Shown here in pieces: positions 1-5,689 of a stretch of 6,486 nt of DNA; position 1 is the first letter of the stretch; each line of letters starts with the position of its first letter. The position numbers were made by a program, and so were the translations under genes. This DNA comes from Nodosilinea sp. BSH.14 (lineage in GTDB: Bacteria > Cyanobacteriota > Cyanobacteriia > Phormidesmidales > Phormidesmidaceae), in assembly GCA_023264315.1 (NCBI GenBank), contig JALQST010000186.1, forward strand, positions 1-6,486. Direction: 5' to 3'. Below the pieces are notes generated by a model. The model saw nothing but the letters and a program-made list of their open reading frames with translations. It had not been told where the DNA came from and did not search any database.

Positions 1-1
1 G

Positions 2-1222
2 TTGGCGGGCTATCGGGCAGATTTGGTGGTGCGGCCCAAAACCGAGGCCGAGGTGCTGCAAGTGGCCCAGCGCTGTGTGGCGGAACGGGTGCCGCTGACG
101 GTGCGAGGGGCAGGTACGGGCAACTACGGCCAATGTATCCCCCTGGCGGGGGGAGTGGTGCTGGATCTCAGCGCCATGAACCAGGTGAAGTGGGTACAGC
201 CCGGAGTGGCCTGCGTGGAGCCGGGGGCCAAACTGGCCACCATCGACCGGGCGGCGCGGGAGACGGGTTGGGAACTGCGGATGGCCCCCTCCACCTACCG
301 GACAGCCACCATCGGCGGCTTCATTGCCGGGGGCAGCGGCGGCATGGGGTCGATTACCTACGGCCAACTGCGGGATCGGGGCAACCTGAACGCCGTGCGA
401 GTGGTGACGATGGAGGATCAGCCCCGCGTCATCGAACTGCGGGGCGACGCCGTGCAGCAGGTGAACCACGCCTACGGCACCAACGGCATCATCACCGAAC
501 TGGAAATTCCCCTGGGGCCAGCCTACCCCTGGGCCGAAGCCATCGTGGTATTTGACGACTTCATGGCGGTGGCTCGGTTTGGCCAGGTCTTGGGGGAATC
601 CGACGGGCTGATCAAAAAACTGATCACCGTCTTCGCATGGCCTGTGCCCAGCTACTTTGGGGCGCTTCAGCCCTACCTACCAGAGGGCAAAGCAGCGGCA
701 TTTGTGATGATTGCCGAACCCTCCCTAGAACTGTTTGGCGAACTGGTGAAGGCGTTTGGCGGTGTGGTGACGTACCAAAAATCGGCTCAGGAGGCCAGTA
801 AGGGCACCCTACTGGTGGAATTTACCTGGAACCACACCACCCTCCACGCCCGCAGTGTGGATCCCAGCCTCACCTATCTCCAAACCCTGTTCCCCTACGA
901 TGCCGACCTCAAGGCCGTCGAACATTTCTACCATCACTTTGGCGATGAAGTGCTGATGCATCTGGAATTTCTGCGAGTGGGCGGGCGAGTCTGTCCGGCG
1001 GCGCTGCAACTGGTGCGCTACACCACTGAAGAGCGGCTCAACGACATCATCCGCTACCACGAGGATCATGGAGCCTTCATCGCCAACCCACACACCTACC
1101 TCCTCGAAGATGGCGGCATGAAGCAGGTCGATCCTGTCCAGGTGAATTTCAAAGCCCAGATCGATCCCTACGGCTTGCTAAATCCCGGCAAAATGCGCGG
1201 CTGGCTAGAACGGCAGGCATAA
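2..1222 (+). CDS. FAD-linked oxidoreductase, GlcD/PCMH type (5' partial)
   Basis: This is a flavin-dependent dehydrogenase or oxidase of the family that includes glycolate oxidase GlcD and D-lactate dehydrogenase. The substrate cannot be told from sequence. Counting from the first in-frame codon, residues 8-60 begin the PCMH-type FAD-binding domain: RPKTEAEV, then RGAGTG (35-40), then GGVVLDLSAMN (50-60). TIGGFIAGGSGGMGSITYGQ (103-122) is the second FAD-contacting stretch, and AYGTNGIITELEIPL closes the domain. The C-terminus carries the usual DPYGLLNPGKM signature (388-398). The reading frame is open at the window edge and the first codon is TTG with no room for a ribosome site. The true start is therefore almost certainly upstream, with a few tens of residues missing. 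GC-rich codon use matches gltD. It converges on the minus-strand gene ending at 1262, and I see no clear terminator in the 39-bp gap. The family is secure; the specific reaction is unknown. Confidence 0.9.
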   Translation: MAGYRADLVVRPKTEAEVLQVAQRCVAERVPLTVRGAGTGNYGQCIPLAGGVVLDLSAMNQVKWVQPGVACVEPGAKLATIDRAARETGWELRMAPSTYRTATIGGFIAGGSGGMGSITYGQLRDRGNLNAVRVVTMEDQPRVIELRGDAVQQVNHAYGTNGIITELEIPLGPAYPWAEAIVVFDDFMAVARFGQVLGESDGLIKKLITVFAWPVPSYFGALQPYLPEGKAAAFVMIAEPSLELFGELVKAFGGVVTYQKSAQEASKGTLLVEFTWNHTTLHARSVDPSLTYLQTLFPYDADLKAVEHFYHHFGDEVLMHLEFLRVGGRVCPAALQLVRYTTEERLNDIIRYHEDHGAFIANPHTYLLEDGGMKQVDPVQVNFKAQIDPYGLLNPGKMRGWLERQA

Positions 1223-1261
1223 CCGCAGGGCTGAGAGGAAGCAAGCGTCGTCCTTAGTCGT

Positions 1262-1579
1262 TTAAAGGGAGGTATTCGTTAAAGCGTTGACTAATGCCGT
1301 AATAGCCGGACTCAAACTAGGAATAACAACGACGGTAGCCGTTGCAATAATGATGGTAACGGCCATCCGCACCATGCCATCCGTGCCCTTTTGGTAGGCG
1401 TCGAACTTATAGTCTTGCCTATCCACCTTGTCACTAAGGCTCCTGATGTCACTTCTGACATCCTCAATTTCACTCCGCAGCTCGATCCGCAGTTCGTTTC
1501 GGACTTCACCGATCAAGTCCTGTAGGTTGATCAGCGCATCTCGAATGTCGTTGTTACTAGGGTTTTCTGGTACCTGCAC
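1262..1579 (-). CDS. Small coiled-coil protein with C-terminal membrane segment
   Basis: A 105-residue protein of unknown function. Residues 11-62 are strongly charged and heptad-like (EVRNELRIELRSEIEDVRSD), predicting a coiled coil. Residues about 68-90 are hydrophobic (MVRMAVTIIIATATVVVIPS), consistent with one membrane-spanning helix, with a short tail after it. This architecture suggests a membrane-anchored oligomeric protein with the coiled coil in the cytoplasm; that is inference. The start is GTG with a good ribosome site (GAGGG six bases upstream), and the stop is TAA. It lies 72 bp downstream of the antitoxin-like gene at 1652-1876 on the same strand and could share its transcript, although it has its own ribosome site. 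Similar short proteins occur in many cyanobacterial genomes. The plus-strand ORF opposite is low-complexity and serine-rich, and looks like a shadow. Confidence 0.75.
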   Translation of the reverse strand: MQVPENPSNNDIRDALINLQDLIGEVRNELRIELRSEIEDVRSDIRSLSDKVDRQDYKFDAYQKGTDGMVRMAVTIIIATATVVVIPSLSPAITALVNALTNTSL

Positions 1580-1651
1580 AGCCTGCCCTCAACCTGGATG
1601 TAACTTGATTCTAGGCTAAATCTTTCTTCGTGGGCAAAGCAGCTATAGGTG

Positions 1652-1876
1652 TTATGCTGCGCTGCTTGAGTAGTTATAAACAGGAACTTGAATAAAGTAA
1701 TCGGGCTCTGCTTGTTCTAAAATCGTTTTCTGCAAGCGTTTTACTGTAGATGGAGAGAAAAACTGCTCACCCGTTTCTTCATTGACACGGGCAGGTACAT
1801 TTTCGATCAAAATCACTTGACCGTTCAAATTTAGGGTATAGGTCACTTGCTTTTCGACTAAGGTTTCTTGCCACAT
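1652..1876 (-). CDS. YgiT/MqsA-type antitoxin-like protein lacking zinc cysteines
   Basis: A 74-residue protein resembling the N-terminal domain of YgiT/MqsA-type antitoxins. It has a beta-strand pair (VTYTLNLNGQVILIENVPA), the ETGEQFFSPSTVKRLQ segment that matches the CxxCGExxFSxxT part of the family, and an end of the form EPDYFIQVPVYNYS. The family normally holds zinc with two CxxC pairs. Here both are absent, and the second reads as N-x-x-T-G. Such genes usually sit beside a DUF4258 or MqsR/HigB-like toxin. No toxin is visible on either side, so this may be a solitary or diverging antitoxin. I chose the ATG at 1876 because similarity begins at MWQETLVEKQ. The frame stays open upstream to a TTG at 1984, but that extension shows no family features. 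No good Shine-Dalgarno precedes the ATG. A TACAAT lies just upstream and could be a -10 box giving a short leader. Family assignment is moderate; toxin pairing is unproven. Confidence 0.65.
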   Translation of the reverse strand: MWQETLVEKQVTYTLNLNGQVILIENVPARVNEETGEQFFSPSTVKRLQKTILEQAEPDYFIQVPVYNYSSSAA

Positions 1877-2014
1877 AGTCGCTATTGTAGCGCCTTCTCT
1901 AGGATACTTTGCCAGAATCACCCAGCCAGGGGCATGGCCGCAAACGGTAACGGCGGATACATTGCTGCCACGGTCAGGCGACAAAAGGTAACAACTCGTT
2001 AACGTGACCTAAAG

Positions 2015-2047
2015 AGATTCTAGGATTTTGGGGAAGCTCTAGAATCT
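2015..2047. promoter_or_regulatory. Perfect 9-bp inverted repeat, candidate operator
   Basis: AGATTCTAG (2015-2023) is repeated in inverse as CTAGAATCT (2039-2047), separated by 15 bases. It lies in the 231-bp region between two divergent genes, the antitoxin-like genes at 1876 (minus) and 2108 (plus). Antitoxin genes are often controlled by their own products binding such repeats, so an operator is plausible. A hairpin without a T tract is the alternative. A TATAGT (2054-2059) a few bases downstream could be part of the promoter for the plus-strand genes, but I see no convincing -35 box. Confidence 0.4.
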
Positions 2048-2107
2048 GGGACTTATAGTAGGTTACTGTTATTTACTCTATAGCGTTTATCTAGCTCCAT
2101 TAGCCCG

Positions 2108-2329
2108 ATGGAAACTAAAACGATTCAAGTTCGAGTGAGTGCAGAGGTTGCCGAGCAGTTTGAGGCGGCTTCTGAGGAGGAACGCGCAAAAATGGAAGCG
2201 CTGATTAGTCTACAACTTAAAAGCTTTGCTCGGCCTACCCGTTCGCTGAAAGAAATCATGAAGTCTATGAGTGATTATGCTCAGACAAAAGGGCTAACTC
2301 CAGAAATCTTAGAATCTATTTTGAATTAA
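2108..2329 (+). CDS. Small antitoxin-like protein
   Basis: A 73-residue, charged, helix-rich protein. It opens with a short beta-strand-like segment (TIQVRVSAEVAEQFEAASEE), as in ribbon-helix-helix-like antitoxins. An acidic helix follows, then RSLKEIMKSMSDYAQTKGLT and an EILESILN tail. Proteins with this plan (VRVxAEVAExxxxASEEER, then SLKEIM and GLTPEILESIL) are frequent in filamentous cyanobacteria. There they commonly precede a PIN-domain toxin gene; this is from memory, not a search. Here the following gene, 10 bp downstream, is not a PIN protein but the 342-residue protein at 2340. The start is the only ATG available, and no Shine-Dalgarno is visible before it (ATTAGCCCG). The inverted repeat at 2015-2047 lies about 60 bp upstream. 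Antitoxin function is inferred from resemblance only. Confidence 0.75.
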   Translation: METKTIQVRVSAEVAEQFEAASEEERAKMEALISLQLKSFARPTRSLKEIMKSMSDYAQTKGLTPEILESILN

Positions 2330-2339
2330 ATTTTAAGAG

Positions 2340-3368
2340 ATGTTTGAAGCAAAGACACTTGTAGGAAAAAAAGCTGGCGAGATCATCTACGCCAAAGATC
2401 CCAGTTTGACCCATGACCTATGCAAGATTTGGAAAATATATTGCCCTGAATGCACACAGTTTTTATATTTTAGTAAATCCAAAAATCCTGACAAGCGCAG
2501 GAGTTATTTTGGGCACTATGATTACGAAGACAAGCGTTGTCCTGAGCGAAGCTTTGCTGTTAACCAGGGCAGTCAGTCAAAATCTTTAGCAGAGTCTCAC
2601 GAGCAAGACTTAGAAACAGCAGAGTCTTTCATTGAGCAAGTATTTTACGGGATTAATCCAGAATATTTTCAAGGTCTTAAACAGCAAAATAATGACAAGG
2701 AGAGCCAGCAAATAACAGATTTAATTCATTGGTTTAAGACTTCTCTCTTACACGATTGCAGGAATTGGATCAGGTACTATTGCAAAACAACTGGCTTTCT
2801 TGACTGGAGCAATCCAGAAAAAGAAGCTTCTTATTTGATGGACTGGCTTCACGTTTTAGCAAGAAAAGAAGACCTTCTTCATAAGATGAGCCATTATTTT
2901 TCGTCTGAAAAATTTGCTGCCAAGAAAAAAGTAAATCTTGCACAGGAGAAATTCGGCATTACCAGTCAGAGAATGGATGACTTGTCCTTAACATGGATTG
3001 CTGCCATAAATGAGATTTTGGAGAGAGTCATAAGTCTGACTAAAGACGGATTCTCTTTATCGTCTAAATTTAGATTTTTATCTGAAAAGATATTCATCGA
3101 TCAAAAGATTCCACCAAACGATAGAAAGACTGAATTTAGAAGAAAGATACATCATGCCTTATTAAAGTATGCTTTCCCTGTTACGGCCAGGAAAGGTAAA
3201 GGCTTTCATGACCAGATTATTTTTGATAGGCGATATCCCAATTATTTCTGCTACAGGAGATGCTTAACGAATGAAGACAAAGATATCTCAAAAAATACAA
3301 ATCCTATTAAGAATGACCAGGAGATTCTAATGGTTCATAATCGTTGGATTAAGCTGTTAGTCATCTAA
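2340..3368 (+). CDS. Unknown protein with CoiA-like N-terminal zinc motif
   Basis: A 342-residue protein that I do not recognise beyond its N-terminus. Residues 35-67 contain CPEC (35-38), then FGH with H59, then RCPE with C67: a plausible CCHC zinc site. The order CPxC, Fx(H), C resembles the zinc-binding start of CoiA-like competence proteins (YCPxC...HFAH...CP). After it comes LAESHEQDLETAESFIEQVF (83-102), which in position and pattern recalls the ESxxH...L helix of CoiA-like proteins. No complete nuclease signature could be read. The remainder (about 105-340) is mostly helical with many lysines and aromatics (CRNWIRYYCKTTGFLDW, FPVTARKGKGFHDQIIFDRR), and has no signal peptide or membrane segment. 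It starts 10 bp after the antitoxin-like gene, so the two are probably co-transcribed. The only nearby ribosome site (AAGAG) abuts the ATG, so translation may be coupled. It is AT-rich relative to neighbours, suggesting transfer. The gene call is firm; any nucleic-acid role is speculation. Confidence 0.8.
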   Translation: MFEAKTLVGKKAGEIIYAKDPSLTHDLCKIWKIYCPECTQFLYFSKSKNPDKRRSYFGHYDYEDKRCPERSFAVNQGSQSKSLAESHEQDLETAESFIEQVFYGINPEYFQGLKQQNNDKESQQITDLIHWFKTSLLHDCRNWIRYYCKTTGFLDWSNPEKEASYLMDWLHVLARKEDLLHKMSHYFSSEKFAAKKKVNLAQEKFGITSQRMDDLSLTWIAAINEILERVISLTKDGFSLSSKFRFLSEKIFIDQKIPPNDRKTEFRRKIHHALLKYAFPVTARKGKGFHDQIIFDRRYPNYFCYRRCLTNEDKDISKNTNPIKNDQEILMVHNRWIKLLVI

Positions 3369-3386
3369 AATACACTAGCTAGATCT

Positions 3387-3406
3387 CTGTCAAAGCCTTT
3401 TGACAG
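3387..3406 (+). terminator. Hairpin after the 342-residue gene
   Basis: CTGTCAAA (3387-3394) and TTTGACAG (3399-3406) form a perfect 8-bp stem with a GCCT loop. It can be extended by a G-T and a C-G pair to 3385-3408. It starts about 17 bases after the stop codon at 3368, the right place for a transcript end. No T tract follows, so it is either a weak or factor-assisted terminator or a 3' stabilising hairpin. Confidence 0.4.
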
Positions 3407-3517
3407 GGGCTCTGGAGAAAGCCACCATGCAATTTAGATGCACATCAGCTTAGTAATAAGCTAACAAATCGAGATACCCGTAAGGATAATGACCTGATTT
3501 TTTCACAAGATGATGCC

Positions 3518-3769
3518 ATGGTTTTGTATGTAGATGACGATGGAGATCTTTCTGTAAAGGGATTTATCGAGAAAGAATGTAGTAAGTTCTTAATTAAAGG
3601 AATTTCAAAAATCCTGTTTAACGCCTCTGGATATTCAATGCTTACTTTCTTGAGTGAGAAATTCATTTCTGAAAAAATTGCTGAAAAGGCAGCACAGCTA
3701 GCATTAGGACTTGAATATGAAAATTTAGAGCCTACAGAGGCTTTGAAAAAATTTAGAGAGCTTTCATGA
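3518..3769 (+). CDS. Hypothetical 83-residue protein, possibly a 5'-truncated remnant
   Basis: An ORF of 83 residues with no recognised family. It has an acidic beginning (YVDDDGDLSVKGF), a lysine-rich helical middle (IEKECSKFLIKGISKILF) and an amphipathic end (EKIAEKAAQLALGL ... TEALKKFREL). The middle could be membrane-associated, but no clear transmembrane helix is present. Composition matches the AT-rich gene upstream, and codon use looks protein-like. The same frame is open 38 codons upstream of the ATG (from 3404, after the TGA at 3401) with plausible residues (NRDTRKDNDLIFSQDD) but no ATG, GTG or TTG. A longer ancestor may therefore have lost its start. A weak AAGAT precedes the chosen ATG. 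The opposite-strand ORF over the same span is serine/phenylalanine-rich and looks like a shadow. Whether it is expressed is uncertain. Confidence 0.5.
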   Translation: MVLYVDDDGDLSVKGFIEKECSKFLIKGISKILFNASGYSMLTFLSEKFISEKIAEKAAQLALGLEYENLEPTEALKKFRELS

Positions 3770-3792
3770 AATAACATGAGTTTTACCAGTCC

Positions 3793-3910
3793 GTAGGGTG
3801 CATTCGCGGCTTACCACCCCTGGCTAAATTGGATCAGATTACACTTTGGGGTCGCAATGCACCACGCCAGAAGTCTCACCTTGGTGCATTGCTTCGCGAA
3901 TGCATCCTAC
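3793..3910. repeat. 118-bp fold-back element upstream of gltD
   Basis: The ends are near-perfect inverted repeats: GTAGGGTGCATTCGCG (3793-3808) against the reverse complement of 3895-3910, matching at 15 of 16 positions. Inside is a second perfect 11-bp inverted pair, GCAATGCACCA (3854-3864) and TGGTGCATTGC (3882-3892). The GGTGCATT core thus appears four times in alternating orientation. There is no ORF inside and no clean target duplication at the borders. This looks like a MITE-like or REP-like dispersed element of the kind scattered in cyanobacterial genomes. It ends 45 bp before gltD, so it may affect gltD expression or supply part of its leader. Confidence 0.65.
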
Positions 3911-3955
3911 AAGTCAACCGAATGACCTCTAACTAGCAACTTCAGGACAAACATC

Positions 3956-5440
3956 ATGGGAAAACCGACGGGATTTATGGAATATCTGCGGGAAGTGGCG
4001 CAAGAGGTGGCCCCCGCTGATCGGATTCGGAATTGGGACGAATTTCACCTGGCCATGCCAGAGGAGAATTTGCGTACCCAGGGGGCGCGGTGTATGGATT
4101 GCGGTACGCCCTTTTGCCATACGGGCATGACCATCAGCGGCATGGCCAGCGGTTGCCCGATTAACAATTTGATCCCGGAATGGAACGATTTGGTCTATCG
4201 CGGCCTGTGGGAAGAAGCCCTAGAGCGGCTGCACAAAACCAACAATTTCCCGGAATTTACCGGGCGGGTTTGTCCGGCCCCTTGCGAGGGTTCCTGCGTG
4301 TTGGGCATCACCAGCCCCCCGGTGACGATTAAGAACATTGAGTATTCCATCGCCGAAAAGGGCTGGGAATCGGGCTGGATTACCCCCACCCCACCGAAGC
4401 AGCGCACGGGCAAAAAGGTAGCGGTGATTGGCTCTGGGCCTGCGGGGTTGGCGGCGGCGGCGCAGCTTAATTCGGCGGGGCATTGGGTGACGGTGTATGA
4501 GCGGGCCGACCGTCCCGGTGGGCTGCTGATGTACGGCATCCCCAACATGAAGCTGGACAAGAAAGAAGTGGTGCAGCGGCGGCTGGATGTGCTCGAAGCC
4601 GAGGGCGTCACCTTTGTGTGCAATACCGAAGTGGGCAAGGACATCGCCGCCGAAACCCTGATGCAGGACTTTGACGCGGTGCTGCTCTGCACGGGTTCCA
4701 CCCAGCCGCGAGACCTGCCCATTGAGGGCCGCGACCTCCAAGGCGTCCACTTTGCCATGGAATTTTTGACGGAAAACACCCGTACCGTCCTGGATGGTCA
4801 GCCTACACCGGGCTTTATCTCGGCGGCGGGTAAGGATGTGGTGATCATCGGCGGCGGCGACACCGGGACCGACTGCGTGGGCACCTCCATCCGCCACGGC
4901 TGCAACGGCGTTACCCAGGTGGAAATTATGCCCCAGCCGCCCGAAACTCGTGCCGCCAACAACCCCTGGCCCGAATGGCCCAAGGTCTACAAAATGGACT
5001 ATGGCCAGGAAGAAGCCGCCGCCCAATTTGGGGCCGATCCTCGCACCTACCTGACCACAGCGACGAAGTTCGAGGGCGACGAGAATGGCCAGGTAAAAGC
5101 CGTCCACACCGTCCAAATTCAGTGGGGCAAGGACGAAAACAGGCGCTTTGTGCCCCAGCCCATCCCCGGCACCGAGAAGGTAGTACCCGCCCAGTTGGTG
5201 CTGCTGGCGATGGGATTCCTAGGGCCAGAACAGCCCCTGATTGATGCCCTGGGTCTCGAAAAAGACGCCCGCAGCAACGTCAAAGCCCAGCATGAGCAAT
5301 ACACCACCTCGATTCCTGGGGTGTTTGCGGCGGGGGATTGCCGCCGAGGCCAAAGCCTGGTGGTGTGGGCCATCAACGAAGGGCGCGGTGCCGCACGGGA
5401 ATGCGACCGCTACTTGATGGGGCGCACCGAACTACCCTAG
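3956..5440 (+). CDS. gltD: Glutamate synthase [NAD(P)H] small (beta) subunit
   Basis: The small subunit of bacterial NAD(P)H-dependent GOGAT. It takes electrons from NAD(P)H through FAD and iron-sulfur clusters and passes them to the large subunit GltB, which makes two glutamates from glutamine and 2-oxoglutarate in the cytoplasm. The N-terminal cysteine clusters are present: C46, C49 and C54 (CMDCGTPFC) and C67, then C106, C110 and C114 (CPAPCEGSC). The FAD Rossmann motif is GSGPAG (159-164) with ERADRPGG after it. The second dinucleotide motif, for NAD(P)H, is GGGDTG (299-304). AAGD (458-461) near the C-terminus contacts FAD. The length of 494 residues is normal for the family. The ATG is preceded by AGGA eight bases upstream. 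No gltB lies in the window, so the large subunit must be encoded elsewhere. The gene stands alone, with the fold-back repeat before it and hairpins after it. No NtcA site (GTA-N8-TAC) was found upstream. Confidence 0.97.
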   Translation: MGKPTGFMEYLREVAQEVAPADRIRNWDEFHLAMPEENLRTQGARCMDCGTPFCHTGMTISGMASGCPINNLIPEWNDLVYRGLWEEALERLHKTNNFPEFTGRVCPAPCEGSCVLGITSPPVTIKNIEYSIAEKGWESGWITPTPPKQRTGKKVAVIGSGPAGLAAAAQLNSAGHWVTVYERADRPGGLLMYGIPNMKLDKKEVVQRRLDVLEAEGVTFVCNTEVGKDIAAETLMQDFDAVLLCTGSTQPRDLPIEGRDLQGVHFAMEFLTENTRTVLDGQPTPGFISAAGKDVVIIGGGDTGTDCVGTSIRHGCNGVTQVEIMPQPPETRAANNPWPEWPKVYKMDYGQEEAAAQFGADPRTYLTTATKFEGDENGQVKAVHTVQIQWGKDENRRFVPQPIPGTEKVVPAQLVLLAMGFLGPEQPLIDALGLEKDARSNVKAQHEQYTTSIPGVFAAGDCRRGQSLVVWAINEGRGAARECDRYLMGRTELP

Positions 5441-5529
5441 GGACAGTTCCTGCTCAGCGGGTTTGGGGGCGTTCCAACCCAGATTGGACGGCGATTCCCC
5501 TCCCAACTGGGCCTATCCTTGCCCCATTC

Positions 5530-5585
5530 AAAACGGACGCCTTGGGGCACAGCGGCAACTTTCTCGCTCCCAAAGCGTCCGTTTT
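5530..5585. terminator. Long hairpin downstream of gltD
   Basis: The arms at 5530-5546 and 5569-5585 pair over 17 positions with a single mismatch (5541/5574), including a perfect 11-bp block AAAACGGACGC/GCGTCCGTTTT. The loop is 22 bases. The stem ends in TTTT on the plus strand and the same on the minus strand, so it could terminate in either direction. It starts about 90 bp after the gltD stop. It is the likely end of the gltD transcript, although the loop is longer than in a classical intrinsic terminator. Confidence 0.55.
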
Positions 5586-5610
5586 AGGTGATTATTTGGG
5601 GCATCATTGG

Positions 5611-5630
5611 AGCATCCTTTGGCGGATGCT
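5611..5630 (+). terminator. Second, smaller hairpin before the DUF1400 gene
   Basis: AGCATCC (5611-5617) pairs perfectly with GGATGCT (5624-5630) across a 6-base loop and is followed by TCCGTTTAGG. That tail resembles the one after the larger hairpin (TCCGTTTTAGG at 5578-5588). It could be a back-up terminator or a leader structure for the next gene. The promoter of that gene is not evident in 5441-5689, and I see no ORF worth calling in that gap. Confidence 0.3.
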
Positions 5631-5689
5631 TCCGTTTAGGATGACGCGATGACCCACGAGTCTTCACCCACGAATTTGAGGACGCCACC

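Noticed and set aside
133..555. 140-residue plus-strand ORF inside the FAD oxidoreductase
   Set aside because: Arginine/glycine/histidine-rich out-of-frame reading of a clearly coding region.
1877..1984. N-terminal extension of the YgiT-like protein from a TTG at 1984
   Set aside because: The extension has no family similarity and no ribosome site. Family resemblance starts at the ATG at 1876.
3445..3777. 110-residue minus-strand ORF over the 83-residue gene
   Set aside because: It is serine- and phenylalanine-rich low-complexity sequence typical of an antisense shadow. The plus-strand frame has more natural residue use.
3911..3955. NtcA-type nitrogen-control site before gltD
   Set aside because: I looked for GTA-N8-TAC across 3770-3955 and found no match.
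4195..4779. 194-residue minus-strand ORF opposite gltD
   Set aside because: Another antisense shadow of gltD, serine-rich and without motifs.
4220..5116. 298-residue minus-strand ORF opposite gltD
   Set aside because: It lies wholly within the unmistakable gltD frame, is rich in G, H, R and V as expected of a GC-rich shadow, and has no recognisable domain.
5338..5652. 104-residue plus-strand ORF across the gltD end and the intergenic hairpins
   Set aside because: It overlaps gltD in another frame and reads through both hairpins. The composition is not protein-like.
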